Shown: positions 19,694 to 29,843 of the stretch, piece by piece
Layout: each line of letters opens with the position of its first letter
Position numbering within the stretch: the stretch's first letter is position 1
Source of the DNA: an uncultured bacterium
Lineage (GTDB): Bacteria; Gemmatimonadota; Gemmatimonadetes; Longimicrobiales; RSA9
Reading direction: 5' to 3'
DNA: 64,000 nucleotides
Assembly: GCA_937889645.1 (NCBI GenBank)
Contig: CALBZE010000097.1
Coordinates: 62,001-126,000 of the forward strand
Made by a program: the position numbers and the translations under genes
Notes under the pieces: generated by a model
Seen by the model: the letters and a program-made list of their open reading frames with translations, nothing else
The model's database searches: none
What the model was told of the DNA's origin: nothing

Positions 19694-21682
19694 TCAGGAA
19701 GTTCGGGGATTCGGCTCCTCGGCGCCAGCCCCCGCCGGCACCGGCCGGGCGGTGTTGGTGTTGTGCGTGGCACTGCGCCCCGCGCGCCCGCCGGCGGCGA
19801 TGAGCCCTTCGATCAGGAGCCCGGCGAGCGCGATCAGGAGGAGCGGCCGCCAGACCTCGCGGCCCAGCCGGTCGCGGAAGATCGCGTTCGTCCAATCGTT
19901 GCCCTCGGCGACGTGGTGGACACGCCAGCCGGGGAGGGCGGCCCGAAGCGACGCCGGTGTAGCGCGGGCGAGGTCGGACTCCTCGGGCGGTGGGTTGACG
20001 GCGAAGGCGCCGACCACCCGATTCGCGGCGAAGATGCGGTAGATGCCGGGCGTCCCCGGGACACGGTAACGCGACCCGCCGGAGACGGGCTCGCGCGTGC
20101 CGTCGGGCCGCTCGACCTCGGTCGCGGCGACGGGGAGCGGGATCACCTCGCCGGGCCTGGCCTCCGTGGTCCCGGAGGCATCCGCGCCCCAGACAGCGAT
20201 GAGGCGGTCGAGCAGCGGGAGGAGCCCGGCGGAGGTCGGCAGCGTGGTCGCGGTCTCGTCGAACGGCGAAGCGACGACGAGGTAGCGCCCGCCGCCCGAG
20301 AGCTGGCCGCGGACGAGCCACGGCGCGCCGTCGCCGAGGCGGAGGAGGACGGTGTCGCTCGTCGCCCCGGGCTCGGGCTCGAGGCGGTAGTTGCGTCGGA
20401 TGCGCGCGTCGCGGAGCGCCTCGAGCAGCTCGTCGCCTTCGCGCTCGACGACGAGCCGCGCCTCGCCGCTGGCGTTGGCGGGTTCGAAACGCCAGGGGAT
20501 CCCCGCCTCGGCCAGGCGGCGGTTCGCGGCGGGCAGCTCGAGCGGGGATGCGGGAGCGATGACGATGACGGTCCGGCCCGCGCGCGCCGCGCTCGATCCA
20601 GCGGCCGCGGGTGCGACGACGATCTCCGCGGAGGCAGGGTCGGCCAGGCGGACCCGCCCCGCGTCGGCCAGGACCTCGAGCGCCTCGCGGACGAACGGGA
20701 TCGGCTGCGCCAGCGCCACCGTCGGCGGCGGCTGCACCGGGACGACGAAGTAACGCCGATCGTCGCCGCGCAGTGCGTCGGGCTCCAGCTCGACCCACCC
20801 CGCCGCGAACCCGGCCGCACGCGCGGGGAACGGGAAGACCGCGCTCGCGCCCAGCGGCACGGTCCCCGCCGCCGCGACGCGGTTCTCGATCGTCATACGG
20901 ATCGGGACCGTGTCGCCCTGTCCGGTGCCGACGACGCGGGCGGCCAGCGTGGAGCGCTCGCCGGAGCGGGGCGGCAGCCCTGCGCCGACTTCGACCGCCG
21001 CGATGCCGGCGTTCCACTGCGCCTCGACCCTGGGCGCAAATACGACGACCGGCGGCGCATCCTCGCCGCCCGGGACGCGGCCCCGGAGCGACGTGGCCTG
21101 GAGATCGGTCAGGAGCTGGATCTCGGTGGCGCGACCCTCGGCGCCCGCGGCGAGGAGCGAGCGGGCGCGCTCGAGCGCCGCGCCCAGGTCCGCCGCGCCC
21201 GCGGCGACTTCCGTCGCCTGAATCAGCGCGGCCGCCTCCCCAGGGCTCGCGGGTACGGCCGGCTCCCAGGGCGCGCCCGCGCGGATCACCCAGAACCGGT
21301 CGGCGGACGTGGCGCGCGCGATCGTCTCGAGCGCCCGCTCCTTCAACTGGTCGAGGATGCGGTCCTCGCCGACGACGAGCCCCGTGCTGAGCGAGTTGTC
21401 GAGCACGATCGCGACGGCGGTCGGCGCGTGCCCGCCGCCGCCGTGGCGCAGGACCGGCCGGGCCGCGGCCAGGGCGAGGAGTACGAGCGCGCCGGCGCGA
21501 AGCGCGAGCAGCAGGAGTTGGCGCAGCTTGATGCGGCGCGCGTTCTCCAGCTCCGCACGCCGCAGGTAGCGGAGGGCGGGGAACACGACCCGCGGCCCCT
21601 GCTGGCGCTGGATCAGGTGCAGCAGGATCGGGACGACGACGGCGGCGCCGAGGACGAGCAGCGCGGGGGTCAGGAATCCCAT
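19694..21682 (-). CDS. BatA-like membrane protein with vWA domain
   Basis: 662 aa. The N-terminus is the BatA-type anchor: MGFLTPALLVLGAAVVVPIL followed by HLIQRQ and an Arg-rich turn, then a second membrane segment near residues 60-80. A von Willebrand A domain follows, with MIDAS-like VLDNSLST. The large middle region is Ig-like/beta-rich, and a last membrane helix (PLLLIALAGLLIEGLIAAGG) lies near the C-terminus. The start at 21682 overlaps the stop of the DUF58 gene (TGATG). DUF58 plus BatA-type proteins commonly occur with a MoxR ATPase, but none is visible here. Likely function: membrane-associated assembly/stress complex (inference). Confidence 0.8.
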   Translation of the reverse strand: MGFLTPALLVLGAAVVVPILLHLIQRQQGPRVVFPALRYLRRAELENARRIKLRQLLLLALRAGALVLLALAAARPVLRHGGGGHAPTAVAIVLDNSLSTGLVVGEDRILDQLKERALETIARATSADRFWVIRAGAPWEPAVPASPGEAAALIQATEVAAGAADLGAALERARSLLAAGAEGRATEIQLLTDLQATSLRGRVPGGEDAPPVVVFAPRVEAQWNAGIAAVEVGAGLPPRSGERSTLAARVVGTGQGDTVPIRMTIENRVAAAGTVPLGASAVFPFPARAAGFAAGWVELEPDALRGDDRRYFVVPVQPPPTVALAQPIPFVREALEVLADAGRVRLADPASAEIVVAPAAAGSSAARAGRTVIVIAPASPLELPAANRRLAEAGIPWRFEPANASGEARLVVEREGDELLEALRDARIRRNYRLEPEPGATSDTVLLRLGDGAPWLVRGQLSGGGRYLVVASPFDETATTLPTSAGLLPLLDRLIAVWGADASGTTEARPGEVIPLPVAATEVERPDGTREPVSGGSRYRVPGTPGIYRIFAANRVVGAFAVNPPPEESDLARATPASLRAALPGWRVHHVAEGNDWTNAIFRDRLGREVWRPLLLIALAGLLIEGLIAAGGRAGRSATHNTNTARPVPAGAGAEEPNPRTS

Positions 21683-22614
21683 CAGCCCAACCGCTCCCGC
21701 TTGCGCAGGTACGCCCGCAATGCGTGCACCATCGGCCGGTCCGTCTCCAGGATCGTGTAGTCGATCCCGAGCGGCACGAGCGCGCGCCGCCACTCCTCGA
21801 GCGCGCGCTCGACCGCCTCCCGGTACTCACTCCGCAGGTGCGCCACGCTCACCGGAAGCTCCTCGCCCGTTTCCGGATCGACGAAGCGGGCATCCCGGTC
21901 GCCGGGGAGCTCACGCTCTCCCGGGTCAAGAATGTGGAAGACGAGCACCTCGTGGCCGCGGTGCCGGAGGAACTGCAACGCGAGCCGCGTCGACTCCGGG
22001 TCGACCAGGAGGTCCGAGCAGAGGACGACGAGCCCCCGGCGCGAGAGGCGGCCGGCGATGTCGCGAAGCGCGTTCGCCGCCTCCGTACGACCCTTCGCCT
22101 CGAGCGGTGCGAGCGCCCGCAGCAGGTCGTTCCAGTGCCGGCGCCCCCCGCGAGGCCCGATATGCGCGCGGACGTCCTCGTCGAACCCGATAAGCCCCAC
22201 CGCGTCCCCCTGGCGGAGCAGGAGCAGCGCCAGGCACGCCGAGAGCTGCTTGGCGTACCACAACTTCGTCGGCAGCTCGCCCGGCGACGACGACCACGCC
22301 ATCGACGCGCTCGCGTCCACGAGCAGGTACGTCCGCAGGTTCGTTTCCTCTTCGAACTGCTTGACGTAGTGCCGGTCCGAGCGCGCGTACATGCGCCAGT
22401 CGATGTAGCGCAGGTCGTCGCCCGGCTGGTAGGCGCGGTGCTCGGCGAACTCGACGGAGAAGCCTCGGTGCGGCGAGCGGTGCAAGCCCGCGAGGAACCC
22501 CTCGACGACGTGGCGCGCGACGAACTCCAACCCACCGAGCGCCGCGAGCTCCTGGGGCGCGAGCAGGTCGGCGCGGGGTGGTCGCGCGATGTGGCTTTCG
22601 GTTGTAAGATTCAT
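21682..22614 (-). CDS. DUF58 family protein (vWA-like)
   Basis: 310 aa. The DUF58 core is evident: HRSPHRGFSVEFAEHRAYQ, GDDLRYIDWRMYARSDRHYV and KQFEEETNL. A MIDAS-type vWA stretch LLVDASASM and GLVVLCSDLL follow. DUF58 proteins work with MoxR AAA ATPases and Bat proteins in metal-dependent maturation or stress functions; the exact role is unknown. It is first gene of the minus-strand block. The promoter at 22624-22653 would start transcription about three bases before the ATG at 22614, so the message may be essentially leaderless. Confidence 0.88.
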   Translation of the reverse strand: MNLTTESHIARPPRADLLAPQELAALGGLEFVARHVVEGFLAGLHRSPHRGFSVEFAEHRAYQPGDDLRYIDWRMYARSDRHYVKQFEEETNLRTYLLVDASASMAWSSSPGELPTKLWYAKQLSACLALLLLRQGDAVGLIGFDEDVRAHIGPRGGRRHWNDLLRALAPLEAKGRTEAANALRDIAGRLSRRGLVVLCSDLLVDPESTRLALQFLRHRGHEVLVFHILDPGERELPGDRDARFVDPETGEELPVSVAHLRSEYREAVERALEEWRRALVPLGIDYTILETDRPMVHALRAYLRKRERLG

Positions 22615-22623
22615 GGAGACAAC

Positions 22624-22653
22624 AGCTTAACGCATTCCTGGCCGCGGGGTCAA
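22624..22653 (-). promoter_or_regulatory. Promoter of the long minus-strand block
   Basis: On the minus strand TTGACC (22653-22648), 18 bases, TAAGCT (22629-22624). The predicted start (near 22617) falls about three bases before the DUF58 ATG, with no room for a Shine-Dalgarno site. Confidence 0.55.
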
Positions 22654-22813
22654 CCGGGCGCGGTCCGGGGTGCTCTACCCCGCACGCGGACGGAAGATCG
22701 CGGCCGGGTGGTGCCGTCCGGGGCGCCGGGTTATCTTGAGTGCCGCCACCAGCGGCGGACACGGGGAGGGGAGGCAGCAAAGGCCAGGCCGTCGCCGTCG
22801 AGAGGGAGAGAAA

Positions 22814-24397
22814 ATGAGTCAGAGCTCTAGACACTGGATCGCATCGTTGCTGGTGCTGGCGGGGTGCGCCGGCGGCACGACGTCGAACGTAGGGGCGCAG
22901 ACCCCGGCGGCGGGCGGTGCGGTCGCGATGGACCCGGGCGCGGCGCGGGCCGCGGCCGAGACGATCACGCCGGACGACGTGCGCCGCCACATTGCGTACC
23001 TCGCGAGCGACGAGCTCCGGGGCCGGAACACGCCGAGCCCGGGGCTGGACAAGGCGGCGGAGTACATTGCCGGGGTCTTCGGGCGGCTGGGCCTGCAGCC
23101 GGCCGGGGACGCGGGCGGTTACATCCAGAGGTACGCGCTACAGAGGCGGGCGCTCGTGGCCGAGGAAACGCGGCTCGCGTTCACCGGGCCGCGAGGCACG
23201 GAGCGCCTCGTTTACGGTACGGACTTCTTCGTGATCCCGGGTGCATCCGGGCCGACGCGCGGTGACGTGGTCTACGGCGGCCCGGCGGCAGCCGCACAGC
23301 CCGCGCAGGCGCTGCAGGGCCGGATCGTGATGTACGAGGTGGCGGCCGGGGCGCGGCCCGGGACGCTGGAGCCTGCGGCGACGCAGGCGCGCCGGATGGC
23401 TGAGGAGTCGGGCGCCGCCGCGGTCGTCTTCGTGCTCCCGTCGGATTTCCCCGCCGACGCGATCCAGAGGCTGGCCGAGTTCAACACTCGTGCGATGGGT
23501 TGGCAGGTCGGGGAACCGGAGGGGGTGACCACGTACGCGGTGTCGTCGGCGGCGGGGCAGCGGATCCTGGCACTGGCGAACGGAAGCGCCGCGGCCGTTC
23601 GGGCCGGCGGGACGCCGTCGCCGCTCGCCGGCGTCCGGGCCGAGATGGCCGCGCCGATCCGGGTCGTGGAAGAACACCTGGTGCCGAACGTGGTCGCGGT
23701 GCTTCCGGGAAGCGATCCCGAGCTGCGTGACACGTACGTGGTCTTCAGCGCGCACTTCGACCACGTGGGCGTCGGCCGCCCGAACGAGGCCGGCGACTCG
23801 ATCTACAACGGCGCCGACGACAACGCATCGGGCACGTCGGCGCTGCTGGAGGTGGCCGAGGCGTTCGCTTCGCTGCCGACGCCGCCCGCGCGCTCGCTGG
23901 TGTTCCTCGCGGTGAGCGGGGAGGAGAAGGGCCTGCTCGGCTCGCAGTATTACAGCGACCATCCGACGGTGCCGATCGAATCGATCGTGGCGAACATCAA
24001 CGTCGACATGATCGGCCGGAACGCGCCGGACAGCATCGTCGTGATCGGGCAGGAGTACTCCTCGCTGGGGCCGCTGGTGCTCGATGTCGCGGCCGCGCGC
24101 CCGGAGCTGGGGCTGACGGTGTCGCGGGACCTGTGGCCGGAGCAGCGGTTCTTCTTCCGCAGCGATCACTTCAACTTCGCGCGGAAGGAGATCCCGGCAC
24201 TGTTCTTCTTCGCCGGCGTGCATGAGGACTACCACAGGCCATCCGACCATGTGGAGAAGATCGACACGGACAAGGCGACCCGGGTGTCGCGGCTGATCTT
24301 CTATATGGCGCTCGAGATCGCGACGCGGCCCGATGCGCCGCAATGGACCGAAGAAGGCCTCGCCGAGGTCAGGGCGTTGACCGGTGGCGGCCGCTGA
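22814..24397 (+). CDS. M28 family metallopeptidase lipoprotein (aminopeptidase-like, with PA domain)
   Basis: 527 aa. The ATG at 22814 follows an AGGGAGAG ribosome site. A lipoprotein signal ends LLVLAGC. A PA-type insert (about 140-270) precedes the catalytic domain. The two-zinc ligands are visible: SAHFDHVG (His), YNGADDNASGTSALLEVAE (Asp), SGEEKGLLGS (Glu), NINVDMIGRN (Asp), and a late His in DYHRPSDHVEKID. The family removes N-terminal residues from peptides, here at the outer face of a membrane or in the periplasm. Substrate is not predictable. It is divergent from the DUF58 block. Confidence 0.9.
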   Translation: MSQSSRHWIASLLVLAGCAGGTTSNVGAQTPAAGGAVAMDPGAARAAAETITPDDVRRHIAYLASDELRGRNTPSPGLDKAAEYIAGVFGRLGLQPAGDAGGYIQRYALQRRALVAEETRLAFTGPRGTERLVYGTDFFVIPGASGPTRGDVVYGGPAAAAQPAQALQGRIVMYEVAAGARPGTLEPAATQARRMAEESGAAAVVFVLPSDFPADAIQRLAEFNTRAMGWQVGEPEGVTTYAVSSAAGQRILALANGSAAAVRAGGTPSPLAGVRAEMAAPIRVVEEHLVPNVVAVLPGSDPELRDTYVVFSAHFDHVGVGRPNEAGDSIYNGADDNASGTSALLEVAEAFASLPTPPARSLVFLAVSGEEKGLLGSQYYSDHPTVPIESIVANINVDMIGRNAPDSIVVIGQEYSSLGPLVLDVAAARPELGLTVSRDLWPEQRFFFRSDHFNFARKEIPALFFFAGVHEDYHRPSDHVEKIDTDKATRVSRLIFYMALEIATRPDAPQWTEEGLAEVRALTGGGR

Positions 24398-24436
24398 CGG
24401 CGTTCACCCAAAACGACGAACGAGGAGAGGAGAGAC

Positions 24437-24640
24437 ATGTCGTTCCTGAGCACCGTGTTCCTGCTTGTCGGGGTCGTGGCCGGGGTGCTGATCCCGCTCT
24501 ACATCGGCCACGCGCTCTCGGTGCATTCCATGACGTACGTGCTGTACGCCGTGGTCGCGGCGGTGGTCGCGGCGATCTTCGTGTTCCTCCACTCGCGGCT
24601 GGCGAAGGGGTCCGGGGCGGAGACCGAAGCGTCTCACTGA
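24437..24640 (+). CDS. Small two-helix membrane protein
   Basis: 67 aa. Strong AGGAGAGGAGAG site before the ATG at 24437. Two hydrophobic segments make up nearly the whole protein: TVFLLVGVVAGVLIPLYIG and VLYAVVAAVVAAIFVFL, followed by a short polar tail. It lies 39 bases after the M28 peptidase gene, probably on the same transcript, which then meets hairpins at 24712-24746 and 24777-24807. Function unknown. Confidence 0.6.
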   Translation: MSFLSTVFLLVGVVAGVLIPLYIGHALSVHSMTYVLYAVVAAVVAAIFVFLHSRLAKGSGAETEASH

Positions 24641-24711
24641 TTTGCCACCCGGCGATCGCGCCGCCCTTGCCGCTGCGGGGGCGGTCGCGCGTCCGGGTCG
24701 GGGAGACGAAG

Positions 24712-24746
24712 ACGGCCGGGGTCGCGTCTCACGCGACCCCGGCCGT
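24712..24746. terminator. Bidirectional 16-bp hairpin terminator
   Basis: ACGGCCGGGGTCGCGT (24712-24727) pairs perfectly with the complement at 24731-24746 across a 3-base loop. It lies between the convergent M28/small-membrane-protein unit and the barrel-protein gene. A T-run is weak on both sides, but the stem is very stable. Confidence 0.6.
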
Positions 24747-24776
24747 GCTGCATTTCCGCGCTTGGCGCAGAAGGAA

Positions 24777-24807
24777 GAGCGGGGCGGCGCGGTGCTCCGC
24801 CCCGCTC
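24777..24807 (-). terminator. Terminator of the outer-membrane protein gene
   Basis: GAGCGGGGCGG (24777-24787) pairs with CCGCCCCGCTC (24797-24807). On the minus strand the stem is followed by TTCCTTCT. It lies eight bases after the stop at 24815. Confidence 0.6.
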
Positions 24808-24814
24808 CGCGAGA

Positions 24815-26179
24815 TCAGAAGCCGTTGAGCGTCACGCCGAGGCTGAAGCCGTAGCCGGAGCTGGCAGCCATGCGCTCGGCGTAGCGACGCGTGTTGAAGT
24901 CCGAGGCGTCGGGGCCCTTCTCGTTACCCGTGGTCCGGGACGCGGCGGCGGAGATGCCGAGCGGCCCGAGCCGGAGCGAGGCGCCGGCCGAGACCGCGGA
25001 CGCGCCGTCCAGCGAGTTGGCGATGCCGCCCCGGACCGTGATGAAGCTCAGGATCGGGAGCTTCTGCTCGAGGCCGATCGCGACGTACGTGGGCCAACCC
25101 GTCGCGAGCTCGCCCTTCCCCTGGGTCGTCTTGTAGGTGGCGCCGAGCTTGGTGGGCCCGAGGTCGATCCCCGCGCCGAAACGGATGACGCGCGGGAAGT
25201 ACGTCTGCGTGAAGAACTCGTTCGCGAGGCTGTAGGCCTCGAGCGGGACCGCTTCGGGGTCGAACGGCCGCGGCTGGAGCCGGTCGTAGATGTCCTGAGG
25301 GCCGAGGTCCGAGAACTCACTCCCCTCGAAGACATCGCCGCGCAGCTCGAGGTCTTCGTCCCACGTCATCTTCTGAGCGACGTTCTCGACAGACAACCCA
25401 AGCGTGATCGCGGGGATCGGCTGCATTGCCACACCGACGTCAACACCGTACCCCGTGCCCGCGCTCGACTGGAGCGAGAGCGCCGTGATGTACAGCTCCT
25501 GCTCGGTCAGGTCCACGCGCGGCTCGAAGATGCGCCCGCGCTGGAGGTGGTGCCCAAGGACGTAGCGCCCGGTCACGCCGACCGTGACAGGGAACGGCAT
25601 CAGGCCGAGCCGCGTCGCGTAAGACGCCGCGATCGTGGTGTATGCGGCGTCCCGGATCGCGGTGTTCCCGACCCGGTACTCGGTCAGCCGCTCCTGGTCC
25701 AGGTCGCCGTACTGCCGGGCGTAGAGCATGAGGTCGATCAGCTCCTTGCCGACCGAGCCGCCGACGAGGATCGTGGTCGCCGCCGAGACGGCGAACGGCC
25801 CGGCGCTGAGCGCGACCAGCGGAAAGCGGACGTCGCTACGCACCTCGAAACCCGTATCCTGGATCTTGTCCAGGAACGTCACCCGATCGTCGTCGGTGAG
25901 GTCCGATCCCTTGGAGAAGATGTCGACGATGTCGAGGACATCCGGGCCGAGGGTCGCGCCCATGACGTCGAGCCGCGGCAGTGCGAACGACCAGCCCGGG
26001 TTGTTTGGCAGCGCCAGGTTGGCAGGGTTCCAATCCACTGCCTCGTACCCGACCGCGAGCGCCGAGAAGGCGCCGGACACGCCGGCCGCGCGGGGCGAAG
26101 GTCCGAACTGGGCGGTTGCGGGAGAGGCTGCGGCCGTCAGCATCATCACCGACAGCAACAAGCGGCTGCGCACGTTCAC
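24815..26179 (-). CDS. Outer-membrane beta-barrel protein (TraF/PorV/FadL-like)
   Basis: About 454 aa. A signal peptide (LLSVMMLTAAASPATAQ) is followed by FGPSPRAAGVSGAFSALAVG and WNPANLALP, the N-terminal signature of DUF5723/TraF-like and PorV-like barrels. The rest alternates short polar-apolar strands (SYATRLGLMPFPVTVGVTG; RFGAGIDLGPTKLGATYKT) and ends in a C-terminal strand with a terminal Phe (SLGVTLNGF), as in proteins inserted by BamA. The GTG at 26179 has GGAG 8 bases upstream; GTGs at 26185 and 26173 are alternatives. The promoter at 26405-26432 implies a leader of over 200 bases. Confidence 0.8.
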   Translation of the reverse strand: MNVRSRLLLSVMMLTAAASPATAQFGPSPRAAGVSGAFSALAVGYEAVDWNPANLALPNNPGWSFALPRLDVMGATLGPDVLDIVDIFSKGSDLTDDDRVTFLDKIQDTGFEVRSDVRFPLVALSAGPFAVSAATTILVGGSVGKELIDLMLYARQYGDLDQERLTEYRVGNTAIRDAAYTTIAASYATRLGLMPFPVTVGVTGRYVLGHHLQRGRIFEPRVDLTEQELYITALSLQSSAGTGYGVDVGVAMQPIPAITLGLSVENVAQKMTWDEDLELRGDVFEGSEFSDLGPQDIYDRLQPRPFDPEAVPLEAYSLANEFFTQTYFPRVIRFGAGIDLGPTKLGATYKTTQGKGELATGWPTYVAIGLEQKLPILSFITVRGGIANSLDGASAVSAGASLRLGPLGISAAASRTTGNEKGPDASDFNTRRYAERMAASSGYGFSLGVTLNGF

Positions 26180-26404
26180 GTTCACATCTCCGGGGTGCGA
26201 GGGTGTAACGACCGTAGAAAAGAGACAAGAGACCTACTCAGCGACGTAAACCGGTTGGGCCGGGTGCGCGACGAAGCGCGTCGAACGGGCCGCTGCTGCT
26301 CCCGCAAAACCGACGAGCCGGAGCGCAACCGTAGGGTCCCGGCCTCGAAGCGCCCGATCGTGACGCAGGCCACGGTGCCGATCTGAGGAGAGCACCGGCG
26401 CCAT

Positions 26405-26432
26405 TCTATAACGCGCCCTGGTTGGCTGTCAA
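26405..26432 (-). promoter_or_regulatory. Promoter of the outer-membrane protein gene
   Basis: On the minus strand TTGACA (26432-26427), 16 bases, TATAGA (26410-26405); TAGAAT at 26408-26403 with an 18-base spacer is an alternative -10. The leader to 26179 would be about 215 bases. Confidence 0.55.
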
Positions 26433-26475
26433 TGAAAACCGACGAAGCGAACGATTTCGCTCCGTCACAGGACCA

Positions 26476-26504
26476 TTGACCGCCGCCAACCCGATCGCTA
26501 TAGT
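26476..26504 (+). promoter_or_regulatory. Promoter of the ZU5-like lipoprotein gene
   Basis: TTGACC (26476-26481), exactly 17 bases, TATAGT (26499-26504). Transcription start near 26511; the ATG is at 26574. Confidence 0.6.
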
Positions 26505-26573
26505 CTTGCCCACCTTCCGGAGGCGCACCACCTGTTCCCGGAATCGAACCACAGTCGTCGAAGGAGACGGTGT

Positions 26574-27842
26574 ATGCGAAGCGCGTCTGTCTTGGTCGCT
26601 GGCGCCGCAATGGTCGCAGTGTTGTGCGGCTGCTCGCAGGAGGACCAGGTACTCACGATCGACCTGGCGAGTGACGAGCCGGTCACGCGCACGGTTCCCG
26701 CGTCCGGTGAGATGACGATCAGCTCGCCGGCCGGGATCTCGGTCACGTTGCCGGAAGGCTCGGTCGAGCCGGGGACGAAGGTCACGGTGACGCCCGTCGA
26801 CCCTCGTCAGGTGGAGGGCCTCCCGCCGACCACCGGGGAGGCCGGGTTCGTCCTCTCCTTCGACCGGGCGCCGAAGGGGTCGCCGCGGGTGACGTTCACC
26901 AACAGGCTCAAGGGTGAGGTCCCGCTCCCCGACCTGGTCGCCGCAGTCCCCGTGATGCTCCCGGTGACGAACGGTGCCTCACCGTCGCTCGGCCCTGGCG
27001 CGGCGCAGGTCTGGTCGGTGGCGCCGGCGCTGGCCGCTACGCGGCCGACGCCGAGCTACGTGATGTTTCCCGGTTTAAACCCGAATGCTCTGAATAAGCT
27101 TGTCTGGCTCCTCGACCGGGTGAGTGCGACCTTTCCCCAGGATCCGCTGACGAGCTTGACCCTCTTGCCGCCTGTTTTGCCATCCGGGATTTTCCCGAAT
27201 AAGACGCTTCGGGACTACCCGACCTTTTTCTATCCGAGTTTCACGCAACAGGGTACGCCGCAGCCCGGCGCGTGCGAGGAGACGGATCCGTGTGACCTGC
27301 TCATCACGACGACCACGCCCGGGTACACGCTGTTCTATGAGCTGTACCCCGGGTCATTGGAGGTCGCCCATCCGATCATCCCGGAAGGCCGGTCGAGTGC
27401 GACCTTCTCGCTCGTATGCACCGGCATCGAGGTGGATGAGGAGGTCATCCAGTGCGGACACGAAGTGATCGACCTGCGGGGGAGTCGAACGCTCCTCGAG
27501 CGGTATCCGGGCGCCGTCGCGGTGACCGCGCTCATCTCCGCCAACGCGACGTTGCACGCCGACGGCACCGCGGAGGGGTCCATCCAGTACGACGTGGCGC
27601 TGAGGGTTCCCATGGCCTCCGGGATCACCGGTTACGCGCTGGCCGACTCGCTCGACGTGACGGGACAGTGGTCGGTCGACGGCGACCGGATCACGATCGG
27701 CGGCTACACGTTCCTGTACGGCACGCCTGATCCCGATCACTTCGTGCTCGCGCTGTCCGATTCCGTCAAGATCAAGCACAACGATGGGCGGGAGACCTGG
27801 GAGCCGGTCCAGGCGTTCCTGAAGCTGACACGCTTGCATTGA
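26574..27842 (+). CDS. ZU5-like lipoprotein of unknown function
   Basis: 422 aa. AAGGAGA precedes the ATG at 26574. The lipoprotein signal ends VLCGC. After it, SGEMTISSPAGISVTLPEGS and EPGTKVTVTPV match the pattern of a ZU5-type beta domain (resemblance). A middle segment (about residues 160-225) is proline/leucine/phenylalanine-rich and visibly less GC-rich than its neighbours (for example around 27061-27245). The C-terminal third is beta-rich, with paired Cys residues. The protein is probably on the cell surface or periplasmic face. It has its own promoter and an intrinsic terminator at 27901-27938. Confidence 0.65.
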   Translation: MRSASVLVAGAAMVAVLCGCSQEDQVLTIDLASDEPVTRTVPASGEMTISSPAGISVTLPEGSVEPGTKVTVTPVDPRQVEGLPPTTGEAGFVLSFDRAPKGSPRVTFTNRLKGEVPLPDLVAAVPVMLPVTNGASPSLGPGAAQVWSVAPALAATRPTPSYVMFPGLNPNALNKLVWLLDRVSATFPQDPLTSLTLLPPVLPSGIFPNKTLRDYPTFFYPSFTQQGTPQPGACEETDPCDLLITTTTPGYTLFYELYPGSLEVAHPIIPEGRSSATFSLVCTGIEVDEEVIQCGHEVIDLRGSRTLLERYPGAVAVTALISANATLHADGTAEGSIQYDVALRVPMASGITGYALADSLDVTGQWSVDGDRITIGGYTFLYGTPDPDHFVLALSDSVKIKHNDGRETWEPVQAFLKLTRLH

Positions 27843-27862
27843 GTCTCGGGCGCGGACCGAGG

Positions 27863-27882
27863 GACGGCCCGGCCGGGCCGTC
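27863..27882. repeat. Perfect 20-base palindrome after the lipoprotein gene
   Basis: GACGGCCCGGCCGGGCCGTC reads identically on both strands. It can fold into a hairpin upstream of the main terminator, or be a protein site; no partner is evident. Confidence 0.4.
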
Positions 27883-27900
27883 CTGCCACGCGTCCGCTCG

Positions 27901-27938
27901 GGGCGGGGCCGAATCCCGGGTCGGCTCCGCCCTTTTTT
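27901..27938 (+). terminator. Rho-independent terminator of the lipoprotein gene
   Basis: GGGCGGGGCCGA (27901-27912) pairs with TCGGCTCCGCCC (27921-27932, one G-T pair), followed by TTTTTT. This is the clearest intrinsic terminator in the window. Confidence 0.8.
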
Positions 27939-27964
27939 CGTTTGTGCGTATTCACCCCGCCTGA

Positions 27965-27993
27965 TTGATAGCCCCTCCGCAAGCGGTTATATT
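27965..27993 (+). promoter_or_regulatory. Promoter of the lepA operon
   Basis: TTGATA (27965-27970), 17 bases, TATATT (27988-27993). The local AT-rich stretch stands out in this GC-rich sequence. The start is about 36 bases before the lepA GTG. Confidence 0.6.
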
Positions 27994-28035
27994 TCAACGT
28001 TTATTGGCGGGTCACCAACTTGGGATACTGGGTAC

Positions 28036-29835
<1,800 letters not shown>

Positions 29836-29843
29836 GGGAGGAC

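Larger units (their letters stand above)
26180..26573. other. 394-base divergent intergenic region
   Basis: It holds two back-to-back promoters (26405-26432 minus; 26476-26504 plus) and the long leader of the barrel-protein gene. A small hairpin, AGCGAA/TTCGCT, lies between the promoters near 26447-26462. No coding sequence is seen. Confidence 0.5.
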
